From Nocardia alni (GTDB lineage: Bacteria > Actinomycetota > Actinomycetes > Mycobacteriales > Mycobacteriaceae): a stretch of DNA of 44,798 nt. The notes beneath the pieces are model-generated. The model was not told the origin of the DNA. It worked only from the letters and a program-made list of their open reading frames with translations, and did no database searches. This document shows, piece by piece, positions 7,759 through 16,473 of this stretch. The stretch is from assembly GCF_019038435.1 (NCBI RefSeq), contig NZ_JAGPOX010000075.1:1-44798 (forward strand), in the 5' to 3' direction. Every line of letters starts with the position of its first letter. Positions within the stretch are counted from its first letter, which is position 1. Made by a program: the position numbers and the translations under genes.

Positions 7759-9000
7759 CTATGGTTTGGCCGCCGAGGTGATCGGCGGTCCGGCCGGGGT
7801 ATCGGAGTCCGGCGCCCCGGCGTGGTCGGGCATCTCGGCGTAGTCGGGCAGTTCGACGCCATTGATGGCGCGCTCGATCAACTCCGGAAACCACTCGGAG
7901 TCGAGTTCCGTACTCGGCTCCGACGATGGACCCGGGGCGACGAGGCTGCGCACGTGCAACCGGCCGATCTCCTGGTTGGCCTCGACAAACGGCCGCATCC
8001 GCGCCTCGTAGCCGGCGAACCCCGCCTCCGGGTCCCACCCGGCGGTGGCCAGCTCTCCGGCCAGCAGATAGGCGCCGACCAACGCCAGGCCCGTGCCCCC
8101 TCCGGACATCGGCGACGAGCTGAACGCCGCGTCCCCGAGCAGCACCACCCGTCCGCTCGACCAACGGTCCATCACCACCTGGGCGACCTGGTCGAGGTAG
8201 AAATCAGGGGTGTCGTCCAGATGCGCGAGGATGCGCGGGGCCATCCAGCCCATGCCCGCCATCCGCTCGCGCAGCAGGCTCTTCTGCGCTTCGATGTCGC
8301 GGTAGTCGACCTCGAAGTCTCCCGAGGGGAAGGAGAACATGGCCATCGCCCGGGTGGCGTCCTGGATGGGCCGCAGGCCGGCCGAGCGACCGGCCTGCTG
8401 ATAGTCGATCAGCCAGCGGTCCAGCCCGAACTCGTTGGGCACACTGTAGAAGGCCAGCACGAGTCCGAGGTGGCGGACGAACCGCTCACGCGGCCCGAAG
8501 ACCATCGCCCGCAGCGCCGAGTGCAGTCCGTCCGCCCCGACCACCAGCTCGAAGCGCCGCCGGGCGCCGCTCGCGAAGACCACGTCGACACCGTCCCGGT
8601 CCTGAGTGAGGTCGGCGATCCGGTCGTCGAAGATGTATTCGACACCGTCGCGGGTGTCGTCGTAGAGCACCTGCGACAGGTCCCCGCGCAGGATCTCGAT
8701 CTCCGCGATGTACCCGTCGCCGCCGTCATCGTCCGCGCGATAGGTCTCCAGCACATTCCCGTCCGCGTCCACGGTGTGCGCGCCCGCGGTCTCGGTACGC
8801 GCCGCCCGCACCGCCGAATCCAGCCCCATCCGCCGGATGACCTCCTTGGACACCCCTCGCGCATCCACCGCCTGCCCGCCCGGACGCAGCCCGGGAGCCC
8901 GCTCGACCACGGTCACCTCGGCCCCCCACCGGCGCAGCCAGTGAGCCAGCGCAGGCCCCGCGACGCTCGCTCCCGCCACCAACACCCTGGTACCACTCAT
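7759..9000 (-). CDS. FAD-dependent aromatic-ring-type monooxygenase
   Basis: A 413-residue class A flavoprotein monooxygenase (PHBH fold) that would use FAD, NADPH and O2 to hydroxylate a small organic substrate. FAD-binding motifs are in order: LVAGASVAGPALAHWL at the N-terminus (dinucleotide fold), the VVGADGLHSALR motif near residue 155, and VVLLGDAAFSSSPMSGGGTGLAL near 285. The early ring of FAD contacts (VVERAPGLRPGGQAVD) is intact. The C-terminal tail is disordered and Pro/Ser-rich. It resembles enzymes acting on polyketides, tetracycline-like drugs or phenols; the substrate cannot be told. Convergent with the ECF42 gene and separate from the gene downstream. Confidence 0.9.
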   Translation of the reverse strand: MSGTRVLVAGASVAGPALAHWLRRWGAEVTVVERAPGLRPGGQAVDARGVSKEVIRRMGLDSAVRAARTETAGAHTVDADGNVLETYRADDDGGDGYIAEIEILRGDLSQVLYDDTRDGVEYIFDDRIADLTQDRDGVDVVFASGARRRFELVVGADGLHSALRAMVFGPRERFVRHLGLVLAFYSVPNEFGLDRWLIDYQQAGRSAGLRPIQDATRAMAMFSFPSGDFEVDYRDIEAQKSLLRERMAGMGWMAPRILAHLDDTPDFYLDQVAQVVMDRWSSGRVVLLGDAAFSSSPMSGGGTGLALVGAYLLAGELATAGWDPEAGFAGYEARMRPFVEANQEIGRLHVRSLVAPGPSSEPSTELDSEWFPELIERAINGVELPDYAEMPDHAGAPDSDTPAGPPITSAAKP

Positions 9001-9102
9001 CGCGCCTCCCGCTCACCCGTCCGGATCGCCCACCGCTGTCGGTGTATCCAGAGGTGTCGACGACCGATCCACGCAAAATTCATCGGGGCAGCCGAGAGCG
9101 GG

Positions 9103-9633
9103 TCAGTGTTCGTGGGCCCAGTCGTCCGGTGATCCGTCGAGCTCGAGTCGCAGGATACCGGTGAGCCGGGCGACGGTCATATAGTGCCCGACCAGGACAA
9201 TCACGGTCGTGAGTTGGCGATCCGTGAGATGTGCGCGGGCGGCGGCGAACGTCTCATCGGTGACGTCGGGGCCGACGACGCAGGCATCGACGAAGGCGAG
9301 CACGGCTGCGAGCCCGGAGTCGAGTCTGTCGAAGCGACCCGCCTCGATGTCGGTGATCTGCTGCTCGGTCCATCCCGCGGCGTGGGCCTGGCCGAGGTGC
9401 TGGAACCTTTCGTAGGCGCTGTGGTGCAGCGCCGCGACGCGCAGGATCATGGCCTCGCGCCACGCGGCGTCGAGGTCTGTCGCGCGCAGGGCGTTGGCGG
9501 ACGCGGGGAGCAGGCCGGCAAGCCGCTCGTCGAGCAGCAGCACGGCGCGGGTGAGGTTGGAAGGGAATCGGTCGTACTGGACGCGCTGGTCGTCGTTCAA
9601 CGCCGCGACGTCGGCAAGGGGTATCCGGCTCAT
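9103..9633 (-). CDS. Carboxymuconolactone decarboxylase family protein
   Basis: A 176-residue AhpD/CMD-like all-helical protein. The core reads EAMILRVAALHHSAYERFQHLGQAHAAGWTEQQITDIE, with the histidine-containing helix but no CxxC pair. That argues against an AhpD-type peroxidase and for a decarboxylase-like or substrate-binding role. The ATG at 9633 follows a perfect AGGAGG and overlaps the stop of the hydrolase upstream by 4 bp (ATGA). The pairing with an enol-lactonase-like hydrolase recalls pcaD-pcaC of the protocatechuate pathway, although other pca genes are absent. Confidence 0.88.
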   Translation of the reverse strand: MSRIPLADVAALNDDQRVQYDRFPSNLTRAVLLLDERLAGLLPASANALRATDLDAAWREAMILRVAALHHSAYERFQHLGQAHAAGWTEQQITDIEAGRFDRLDSGLAAVLAFVDACVVGPDVTDETFAAARAHLTDRQLTTVIVLVGHYMTVARLTGILRLELDGSPDDWAHEH

Positions 9634-10418
9634 CCGGTGGCCTCCTGAAGGAATGCGGCGATGTGGCCGGTGACCACGTCCGGGCTCTCGAGAGGTGAAA
9701 GGTGGGCGGCTCCGGGCACGATCCGGAGCCGCGAGTGCGAGATCATGCCGCACAGGTGTTGCGCGCAGGAGACGGGAGAACTCGAGTCGTGCTCGCCGAC
9801 GAGCACGAGCGTCGGAACCGTGATGGCACCGAGGCGATCGGCGACATCGAACGCCGCGATCATCTCCCACAGTGCGGCATGGACGTCCGGGTCGTCGTGA
9901 AGCAGCGTCTTGGTGGCACGGTCGACCAGATGCGGCCGCCGCACCAGTGTCTCGGGCATGAACCAGTGGGCGAACAGGCCGGGCAGCACCGCATCCATGC
10001 CGCCGCGCCGCGCCGCCTCGGCGCGCTCTCGCATCGCGCCCCGGCCGGCGGCCGAGAAGCTGGCAGCCGTGTCGATCAGTACGAGCGAACACAGTAGCCG
10101 CGGGTGCTGCAGGGCGATGGCCTGCGCGACAAGGCCGCCCACCGAGAGACCGACCAGGTGGACGGGACCTTCGGTATGGAGACGGGCGATGGCCGCGGAC
10201 ATCACTTCCGACATGTTCTCGATGGAGATGTCCTGCGCTTTGCCATGGCTGCGTCCGTGTCCGGGCAGATCGAGGGCGATCACGTCGTGGTCGCGGCACA
10301 GCACCTCGATCTGGGCGTCCCAGTAGGTGAGGTCGAGGCCCGCCGAGTGCAGTAACACCACGGGCGCCGCGCCCCTCGGCCCGGTACGGATGGCATTGAT
10401 GTCGGTCGCGTCGAGCAT
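9630..10418 (-). CDS. Alpha/beta hydrolase, 3-oxoadipate enol-lactonase-like
   Basis: A 262-residue alpha/beta hydrolase with a full triad: nucleophile S92 in VGLSVGG, acid in LVLVGEHDSSSP and histidine in GAAHLSPLE. The oxyanion region is VVLLHSAGLD and the early strand block is DVIALDLPGHGRSHG. Overall layout is like PcaD/BphD-type hydrolases acting on ring-cleavage products. I chose the ATG at 10418; the open frame extends far upstream only because it is antisense to the LysR gene. It is coupled to the CMD-like gene and divergent from the LysR regulator, which probably controls the pair. Confidence 0.9.
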   Translation of the reverse strand: MLDATDINAIRTGPRGAAPVVLLHSAGLDLTYWDAQIEVLCRDHDVIALDLPGHGRSHGKAQDISIENMSEVMSAAIARLHTEGPVHLVGLSVGGLVAQAIALQHPRLLCSLVLIDTAASFSAAGRGAMRERAEAARRGGMDAVLPGLFAHWFMPETLVRRPHLVDRATKTLLHDDPDVHAALWEMIAAFDVADRLGAITVPTLVLVGEHDSSSPVSCAQHLCGMISHSRLRIVPGAAHLSPLESPDVVTGHIAAFLQEATG

Positions 10419-10474
10419 GTATTCAGCATCCGCCACACCATTCCAGCATGTCCAATGATAGAAACTGACGCCAC

Positions 10475-10493
10475 TTATCACTGCGAACGATAA
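10475..10493. promoter_or_regulatory. LysR-type operator between the hydrolase and its regulator
   Basis: TTATC, nine bases, GATAA: a perfect 5-bp inverted repeat containing the ATC-N9-GAT form of the T-N11-A LysR motif. It lies 10 bp before the LysR start in the 84-bp divergent region. A second related pair, TGATA (10456-10460) and TATCA (10476-10480), overlaps it, as expected for the extended footprint of a LysR tetramer. Confidence 0.7.
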
Positions 10494-10502
10494 AATCGAG
10501 AG

Positions 10503-11432
10503 GTGGATCTCCGTCAGCTCAACTACTTCGTCGCGGTGAGCGAGACGGGCAGCTTCACTGGCGCGGCGCGCCGGATGCACGTCGTGCAGTCCGGCCTGTC
10601 GGCCACGATCCGCGCTCTCGAACGCGAACTGGGCGCCGAGTTGTTCCATCGCACCACGAGGCGCGTCGATCTGACCGAAGCCGGGCAGGCACTGCTCGTT
10701 GACGCACGCCGAATCCTGGCCTCCGTGGAGCAGGCCAGGAGCACCGTCGACGCGGTCGCGGGTGGGGTGCGCGGGTCGGTGAAGTTCGGGATCATGCACT
10801 CGCTGATCGCCGCCGAAGTGCTGGACGCCCTCGCCACCTTCCACCGTGAACGCCCTCATGTCCGGCTCCTGCCGCACACCCATCCGGCAGGCTCGGCAGG
10901 ACTGGTACAGGCGGTCGTGGACGGCGAGATCGACTTCGCCATCGCCGCGCCACCGCCCGAACAGACTGCCGTCGACTTGGTCCCGCTCCGCTCGGAACGC
11001 ATGGTCCTGATCTGCCCGCCGGACCACCGGCTCGCCGCACGAGGCCGGGTAAGACTCGAGGAGCTGATCGACGAGCCGTTCATCGACGTCCCACCGGGAT
11101 GGGGCAGCCGCGCGAGCACCGACCGGCTGTGCGCCTCCCTCGGCCTGCCACGCAACGTCGAGATCGAGGTCGGCGATGTCGCCACCGTTGTGGACCTCGT
11201 CCGAGCCGGTCTCGGCGTCGCCCTGATAGCACCCACCTCCGCGCCACCGACGACCGGACTCCCCACTCTCGACACGCTGCCCGCGCCCAGCTTCGACGTC
11301 AGCCTCGTCCTGCCGAAGACACGACGCCTCGGACCCGCCGCCCACGCGCTGACCACCGCGGTTCTCGCACATACGGGCCGCGTGCGACCCCGCGCCGCGC
11401 CGGTACATCAGGCACAGGCGGCAAGCGACTGA
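10503..11432 (+). CDS. LysR-family transcriptional regulator
   Basis: A 309-residue LTTR. The winged HTH covers residues 1-60 (MDLRQLNYFVAVSETGSFTGAARRMHVVQSGLSATIRALE), followed by a linker helix and a two-lobed effector domain (FGIMHSLIAAEVLDALATFH, DLVPLRSERMVLICPPDHRLA, DLVRAGLGVALIAP). The start is a GTG at 10503, 10 bp after the candidate operator. It is divergent from the hydrolase/CMD pair, the standard arrangement for a LysR activator and its target. The effector is probably an aromatic or ring-cleavage acid, inferred only from the target genes. Confidence 0.92.
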   Translation: MDLRQLNYFVAVSETGSFTGAARRMHVVQSGLSATIRALERELGAELFHRTTRRVDLTEAGQALLVDARRILASVEQARSTVDAVAGGVRGSVKFGIMHSLIAAEVLDALATFHRERPHVRLLPHTHPAGSAGLVQAVVDGEIDFAIAAPPPEQTAVDLVPLRSERMVLICPPDHRLAARGRVRLEELIDEPFIDVPPGWGSRASTDRLCASLGLPRNVEIEVGDVATVVDLVRAGLGVALIAPTSAPPTTGLPTLDTLPAPSFDVSLVLPKTRRLGPAAHALTTAVLAHTGRVRPRAAPVHQAQAASD

Positions 11433-11468
11433 GACCCGCTGACACCTTCGGCGTAAACCGATTCGGCT

Positions 11469-12418
11469 TACCGCGGCCGGTGGATCTGCGCGGGCATTTA
11501 CCTCAACGGTTCCGGCGGGGCTTGGGCATGGCCGGATGCTCACAAGAATCCAGACGGCACGCCAGAAGGGCCTGCGTCGTGGGCTCGCAACGCATTGCCG
11601 TTCATCACCGAGATGCGGCAAGCGGATCCGACGATCCGCATCGGCATTCCGGTGGCCCCGCTTTACCCCGCTACCGCGGGAGGGCGCGCGGATACATGGA
11701 ACAGGTTCGCCACCGAACCGACGACGCGGTCTTGTTGTCGACACCCCGAACCATCGGCGAACTCGATCGTGAACTGCGGCAGGAGCTTACCGACTCCGGC
11801 AGTCACGCGAACATTATGGTGGGCGAAACCAATTCGAGTGCGGTCTACTTCGGGAAGCAGACCGTCGGCATCGTCAACGCCATGTTTCTCGTCGACGACA
11901 TGCTGACATGGCTGGAGCAAGGCGTCGCCGGGATCGACTGGTACGCATGGCAAATCGCCATGGCGGCCGATGACAACCATCCCCAGCTGTATGGCGACGC
12001 GAATTTCGGCACCATCGGGCTGCTGTCGACCGGCGACTGCGTCGACATGCCGGATCATCGACGCATCTGCGAACCACCACGCAATACGCCTTTCGCGCCC
12101 TACTTCACGCTGAAGCTGGTCAGCCAGCTGACACGCCGAGGAACGCGCCTCGTACAGGTCCGGTCGGACAATGCGACCGTCGTCGTTCACGCGCTGTCGC
12201 AACCCGACGGCCGCATCACCGTGGTACTCATCAACACCGATCGCACCAGATCGCACCGCGTTCATGTTGACCTGCCCGGCATCTCGGCAGGCAAGGTCAC
12301 GCTCGTCTCGTTCGCCGACAAGGACGACGATCTACAGACCGGAGAAGCGAACTCGGTCACCGATATCGACCTCGGGCCCTATTCGGTCACCGCCCTCACC
12401 GGCCGGCGGCCGGACTGA
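11469..12418 (+). pseudogene. Decayed glycoside hydrolase (arabinofuranosidase/GH79-like)
   Basis: Two frames carry consecutive parts of one secreted-glycosidase-like protein. The first (11469 to about 11730) reads WAWPDAHKNPDGTPEGPASW and ALPFITEMRQADPTIRIGIP. The second (about 11710 to the TGA at 12416-12418) reads LLSTPRTIGELDRELRQEL, IMVGETNSSAVYFGKQTV with a likely nucleophile Glu, then a beta-sandwich tail ending YSVTALTGRRPD. Between them a segment that should hold the central barrel strands is missing and the frame changes. There is no start codon, signal peptide or N-terminal half. The remnant is therefore inactive, unless the C-terminal part is expressed alone. Confidence 0.65.
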
Positions 12419-12476
12419 CCAACGGCGACCGGCTGTACCACCCTCTGTCCGTCCGCCCGGACTATTGTTCGAGTCC

Positions 12477-12914
12477 ATGACTGATTCTCCCCGCCTTCCC
12501 GGGCTGACCTTGGCCGATGCCGACTGGTTGGTGGCATCGGCGCTGGCGGTAAGTGCCGAGCGCGGGTTCCCGCCACTGGCGGTGGCCGTCATCGATGTGA
12601 GCGGTGCCGTGATCGTCTTGCGACGAGCCGACGGTGGCATGCCGATGACCAGCCGGATCGCTGTGGCCAAGTCGCGCAGCGCATTGATGGCATTGCAGCC
12701 GTCCGGGCAGATCCAACTGCCGGGCGCGATCGTCGACAGTATCCAGCACCTCCACGGCGGTGATTTCATACCTTTCGCCGGTGGCGTCCTGATCACCGAA
12801 GGCGGGGTGGTCCTCGGTGCGGCCGGGGCTTCCGGGGCTCATGCCAAGGAGGACGAAGAGGCTGTGCAGACCGCTGTCGATCGGTGGCACGCACACCGAT
12901 CCCGCACAGAATGA
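12477..12914 (+). CDS. GlcG/HbpS family heme-binding-like protein
   Basis: A 145-residue protein of the GlcG/HbpS (PF03928) fold. Landmarks are LTLADADWLVASALAVSAERGFPPLAVAVIDVSGAVIVLRRADGG near the start, then SRIAVAKSRSALMAL and FAGGVLITEGGVVLGAAGASGA near the end, all close to the family consensus. Members bind heme or small ligands, or act as accessory proteins; no enzymatic residue is evident. No signal peptide, so cytoplasmic. It starts 58 bp after the glycosidase remnant and appears to be a single-gene unit. Confidence 0.88.
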   Translation: MTDSPRLPGLTLADADWLVASALAVSAERGFPPLAVAVIDVSGAVIVLRRADGGMPMTSRIAVAKSRSALMALQPSGQIQLPGAIVDSIQHLHGGDFIPFAGGVLITEGGVVLGAAGASGAHAKEDEEAVQTAVDRWHAHRSRTE

Positions 12915-13038
12915 GCAGCCCCAGGTAAAGCTCGCCGACTGGACAAGGCCGAGGGGTACAAACTGGCCCAGTTGGAACGTCTTCGTCCGCCAGTACGGTC
13001 GACCTGAACCGCAGATCGAACGACAAGGGTGAAAACGC

Positions 13039-13401
13039 ATGACTCCTACCGTGATAGATCGCTTGGCCGACGCCATCAGCACACAGGACATCGAGGCGCT
13101 GGTGGCATGCTTCGCGCCCACGTTCTCGATGGAATGGCCGGCGCATCCCGCCCGTTCTTTCAACGGTCCGGATCAGGTCCGGCGCAATTGGGAGGGACTG
13201 TTCAAGGCATACCCCACTATTCAGGCGACCATCGCCACGCGCGTGCAGAGCGGCAATGAGATCTGGGGAGAGTGGGAGTTCAGGAGCGAAGTACACGACG
13301 GCGCACGGTTCTGGCAGCGCGGCGTCATCATCGTCAACCTCGAAGAGGGGCTCATCCGGAGATCGCGTTTCTACATGGAGCCCGCGGAGGAAGCGGAGTA
13401 G
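13039..13401 (+). CDS. SnoaL-like (NTF2 fold) protein
   Basis: A 120-residue nuclear-transport-factor-2-like protein. It begins MTPTVIDRLADAISTQDIEALVACFAP, the usual first helices; FNGPDQVRRNWEGLFKAYP and EWEFRSEVHDG then form the cone-shaped sheet. Members include polyketide cyclases and limonene epoxide hydrolase-like enzymes, but many are uncharacterised. The start follows AAGGGTG. The last 50 bp overlap the end of the converging XRE-family gene. Confidence 0.82.
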   Translation: MTPTVIDRLADAISTQDIEALVACFAPTFSMEWPAHPARSFNGPDQVRRNWEGLFKAYPTIQATIATRVQSGNEIWGEWEFRSEVHDGARFWQRGVIIVNLEEGLIRRSRFYMEPAEEAE

Positions 13402-14182
13402 TGAAAACCACCACCCGCAGGTCACCGGGCTCGATCGTCATCACATCCTTGTCCAACAGGACCGGCGCACGATCCGGATGACGGATGGTGATCCGGTCCG
13501 GGTGATACCCACCGGTATCGGCGGACGACCAGAGACGGGCGAATTCCCCGCTCTCCGTACGCAGGTCCGTCACGAGATCGCGCAACCGCGGATCGGCCGG
13601 ATAGCGCTGGAGCGCCGCGCGCAGGTCCGCGACCACGGACGACTTGAACCCCGTCAGATACTCCGGTGAACGCACGACATTGGTGGGTGCGTCACCGAAC
13701 AACCGCCAGGCGATATTGCGCTCGTACCTACCCGGCGCGTCACCGCCACACTTTGCCTCGGTCCAGGAACGATTGCCCGCCAGCACCGTCCACGAAGCGT
13801 CGCAGACGCAGGTCGGTACGTCGGTCAGTCGATCCAGCAGCCGTTGCGCGGGCGGCGTGATCTCCCTTGGCACCCTCGCCGCGCGCGCCGGACGCTGGAC
13901 GTCGGGCACGGCGAACCCGACGAGCAGACACAGCTGTGAGTACTCCGCACGATCCAACCGCAATGCCTTGGCCAGCGCGTCGACCACCGCTCTGGACGGG
14001 CGCCGACGCCCTTGCTCCAAGCGCTTGAGATGCTCTTCCGACACGCCGGCCAGTCGAGCCAGTTCGTCACGACGTAGCCCGGGGACGCGCCGCGTCGCCG
14101 GCAGCGCGGGCCGTATTCCAACCGTCTCAGGCTTGACCCGCGCCCGAAATCCTCGCAGCGTCGCGCCGAAGTCGTCATTCAT
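13352..14182 (-). CDS. XRE-family regulator with MmyB-like ligand-binding domain
   Basis: A 276-residue regulator. The HTH covers residues 35-90 (VPGLRRDELARLAGVSEEHLKRLEQGRRRPSRAVVDALAKAL). The C-terminal MmyB-like PAS fold follows, with the family blocks AQRLLDRLTDVPTCVCDASWTVLAGNRSW, NIAWRLFGD and GYHPDRITIRHPDRAPVLLDKDVMTIEPGDLRVVV. MmyB-type proteins bind fatty acid-like ligands and often regulate adjacent short-chain dehydrogenases; no such target adjoins here. ATG at 14182 is preferred over an in-frame GTG at 14188. The 3' end overlaps the SnoaL-like gene by 50 bp, tail to tail. Confidence 0.9.
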   Translation of the reverse strand: MNDDFGATLRGFRARVKPETVGIRPALPATRRVPGLRRDELARLAGVSEEHLKRLEQGRRRPSRAVVDALAKALRLDRAEYSQLCLLVGFAVPDVQRPARAARVPREITPPAQRLLDRLTDVPTCVCDASWTVLAGNRSWTEAKCGGDAPGRYERNIAWRLFGDAPTNVVRSPEYLTGFKSSVVADLRAALQRYPADPRLRDLVTDLRTESGEFARLWSSADTGGYHPDRITIRHPDRAPVLLDKDVMTIEPGDLRVVVFTTPLPPRAPCRNAISG

Positions 14183-14286
14183 CCCCACCCACTGTGCCAG
14201 CCACGGGGCCGAAACGCCCGATAATCTCCCGCCGCAGGAACCGAGGTCCAGCGCCCGCTCACGTTTCTCTCCCAGTGATCAGTGGC

Positions 14287-15272
14287 CTATTGTTCAGGCG
14301 TCGACCCGTTCGGTCCGAGGTGGGGTGTGTCCAGGAAGTCGAGCACCAGCGCGGTGACTTCGGCAGGGCTGTCCACATGAGCGAAGTGGGACGACCGGTC
14401 CAGTTGGTGTAGTTGCGCATCCGGGATCAGTGCGGCCAGTTTCGGCCCGGTGGCGGGCGGAACCATCGGGTCTTGGCGGGAGTAGATGAGCAGCAGTGGC
14501 ATCGGGAACGGTTGCCGCACGCTCCGGCGACGGTCGAGTTCGCCGATGAAGTCGGCGAAGCCGCTCGGCGCCATCACGTCCCGCAGGTAGCTGACGAAGG
14601 TGCGAATGCCCTCGGCAGTGGTCAGCGGGGCGCCGTACTCGCGGGCCTCCTCGAGCGGAGCGTGTCGTCGTAGTAGTGCACAATCCGGTGCGCCCAGCGC
14701 GTCGTGTCGCGCCGGACCCACCACCCGAATCCGCTTGCCGCCCCTGGAAGTGACAGTGCCGCATGCAATGCGCGCATCCGCGCTACCGGGAATGCCGGTG
14801 CGTGGATATCGACCAGCCGGGAGAATGCGCCCGGGTCTGCGAGGGCGTGACGCATGATCAGGTACCCGCCGAGCGAATTACCGACGGCGGCGCAGCCACG
14901 CAACCCGAGTGCCGTCTGGAACTCGCCGATCCACGCCGCCATCGCCGGTGCGGACAGTCGCACGGCCGGTTGGCTGCTGCGGCCGTTGCCCGGCAGGTCG
15001 GGGACGATCAGGCGGAAGCGCGCACCGAGACCGTCGAGCACGTATCGCCACGAGTAGCCGGTGGTCATGAGGCCGTGAATCAGCAGAAGCGGTGCCCCAC
15101 TGCCATATTCGCGGTAGTGCACCCGGACAGGACCCAGTGACGCCGAGTCCATCTCCAACTCGTGTGGCGTCGACGCGAAGTAGGGGTGCGGCCGCGTCGG
15201 CAACTCGGGCAGTCGAGCGAATCGCTGCCGCTGGAACGGGCGTAGCGATGCTTGATCGGTGTGCACAGTCAT
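14287..15272 (-). pseudogene. Alpha/beta hydrolase interrupted by a frameshift
   Basis: The first part (15272 to about 14660) starts MTVHTDQASLRPFQRQRF and contains LLLIHGLMTTGYSWRYVLDGL and the nucleophile elbow VGNSLGG. The second part (about 14660 to 14287), in another frame, continues with PLEEAREYGAPLTTAEGIRTF, LLLIYSRQDPMVPP (acid) and SSHFAHVDSP (histidine). Together they make a complete 328-residue enzyme. The break lies near 14655-14663, in CTCCGCTCGAGG, where two extra or one missing base shifts the frame; total length is 986 bp. Sequencing error, recent inactivation or programmed frameshifting cannot be told apart. It is divergent from a TetR regulator. Confidence 0.75.
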
Positions 15273-15294
15273 GACATTCTCCCCGGTCCGAGTT

Positions 15295-15311
15295 CTTGCA
15301 ACGCTTGCATG
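15295..15311. promoter_or_regulatory. TetR operator candidate, copy 1
   Basis: CTTGCAACGCTTGCATG: near-palindrome with 7-bp arms (6 of 7 paired) around CGC. It lies 23 bp from the hydrolase start in the divergent region, and a related copy lies 36 bp away towards the TetR gene. Confidence 0.55.
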
Positions 15312-15347
15312 AACTCCCGGGAGGTACGCTACGCACCGGGCGAACTT

Positions 15348-15364
15348 ATTGCAACGATTACAAG
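15348..15364. promoter_or_regulatory. TetR operator candidate, copy 2
   Basis: ATTGCAACGATTACAAG shares TTGCAACG and the TNCA core with the copy at 15295-15311 and is less symmetric. It ends 13 bp before the TetR GTG start, a position suited to autorepression. Confidence 0.5.
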
Positions 15365-15377
15365 AGTTGGGCTGAGT

Positions 15378-15992
15378 GTGGACCCTCGCAAGCAACGCAC
15401 CATCGACGCGCTCCTGCACGCGGCGGGTGAGATCTTCAGTGACCGTCCGGCCGACGATGTGACCGTGGAAGAGATCGCCGAGCGGGCGGGAGTGGCGGTC
15501 GGCTCGATCTACAACCACTTCGGATCCAAGTCCGGCCTGCACGCCGCCGTGGTCGAGCGTGTACTCGACGTCGACGGCCGGTTCATGGACCTCGCCTTCA
15601 CCCCGGATCGGAGCCCGGCCGAGCAGATCTATGCCGCGGCCGAACAGTACCTGCAGCTCTACCTGCAGTACCCCGAGTACTTTCGCATGCTGGCCTTCCC
15701 GGCTGATCCGGGCCGGTACTCGGCCGGCAGAGAGTTGTCCGAACGTTTGGCGCGAAATATCAAGCGACAGAACGATCGTCTGGTCGATGCCCTGGCCGCC
15801 GGTATCGCCGCGGGGATCGCACGGCCGGTCGACCCGTCAAGGGTCGCCACTGTCTTGTTGGCCGCCTGGAACGGCATCATCAGCCTCAACTGGCGCCCGG
15901 ATCAACTGCACCGGACCGAGGCCGAACTACGAGAACTGCTCGAAACCGCTGCCGACGTCATCGCCAACGGACTACTGGAAAACCCGAAATAG
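15378..15992 (+). CDS. TetR/AcrR-family regulator
   Basis: A 204-residue TetR repressor. The HTH is at residues 5-50: RKQRTIDALLHAAGEIF, then VTVEEIAERAGVAVGSIYNHFGSKSGLHAAVVE, the standard recognition helix block. The rest is a helical ligand-binding domain (AEQYLQLYLQYPEYFRML, ATVLLAAWNGIISLNWRPDQL). I place the start at GTG 15378, directly before the conserved region; upstream ATGs would overlap the operators. It probably represses itself and the broken hydrolase opposite. Confidence 0.9.
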   Translation: MDPRKQRTIDALLHAAGEIFSDRPADDVTVEEIAERAGVAVGSIYNHFGSKSGLHAAVVERVLDVDGRFMDLAFTPDRSPAEQIYAAAEQYLQLYLQYPEYFRMLAFPADPGRYSAGRELSERLARNIKRQNDRLVDALAAGIAAGIARPVDPSRVATVLLAAWNGIISLNWRPDQLHRTEAELRELLETAADVIANGLLENPK

Positions 15993-16015
15993 TCGCGATT
16001 TGGAGTGCCCACTGC

Positions 16016-16453
16016 CTACCCGGCCGCGGCCTGCGATTCCAGGGCCATCGCGGTCTCCAGCGAGATCAAGCGCGAGTTCTGCAGCGCCGCGACTTCCCAG
16101 CGGTCGTTCTGCCACGCCACGACGAGCAGTTGCATGAACAGGCGGTGTGGAGGTGGCTCCTGCTCACCGGGCATCGCCATGGCCATCCGGTGGTGCACCA
16201 CACCCCAACCCGGCCCGACGACCCGGGCGAACAGCACATCGCCCTGTACCAACCGGGAACCCTTCATCACCGTGTCGAAAATCGGCTGATGGAACGCGAT
16301 CATCTGCTCGCGGCCCTTGTGAACGCTCCCCTCCCAATCCACGAGCTCGGCATCGTCCGCGAAATCGGCCAGGAACGCGGCGGCGTCACCGCGGTTCCAG
16401 CCCTCGTTCATCTGGGCCGGGATGGCACTCATCGCCTCGACCGACTGTTCCAT
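16016..16453 (-). CDS. SgcJ/EcaC-type SnoaL-like protein
   Basis: A 145-residue NTF2-fold protein of the SgcJ/EcaC group. Landmarks are EAMSAIPAQMNEGWNRGDAAAFLADFADDAELVDWEG, the HKGREQMIAFHQPIFDTVMKGS loop and WQNDRWEVAALQNSRL near the end. Members occur in biosynthetic clusters or alone and their chemistry is mostly unknown. It lies 20 bp downstream of the AraC-family gene on the same strand, so the two are likely one transcript with the regulator first. Confidence 0.85.
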   Translation of the reverse strand: MEQSVEAMSAIPAQMNEGWNRGDAAAFLADFADDAELVDWEGSVHKGREQMIAFHQPIFDTVMKGSRLVQGDVLFARVVGPGWGVVHHRMAMAMPGEQEPPPHRLFMQLLVVAWQNDRWEVAALQNSRLISLETAMALESQAAAG

Positions 16454-16473
16454 GCGATCACCTTCCTGTGCTG

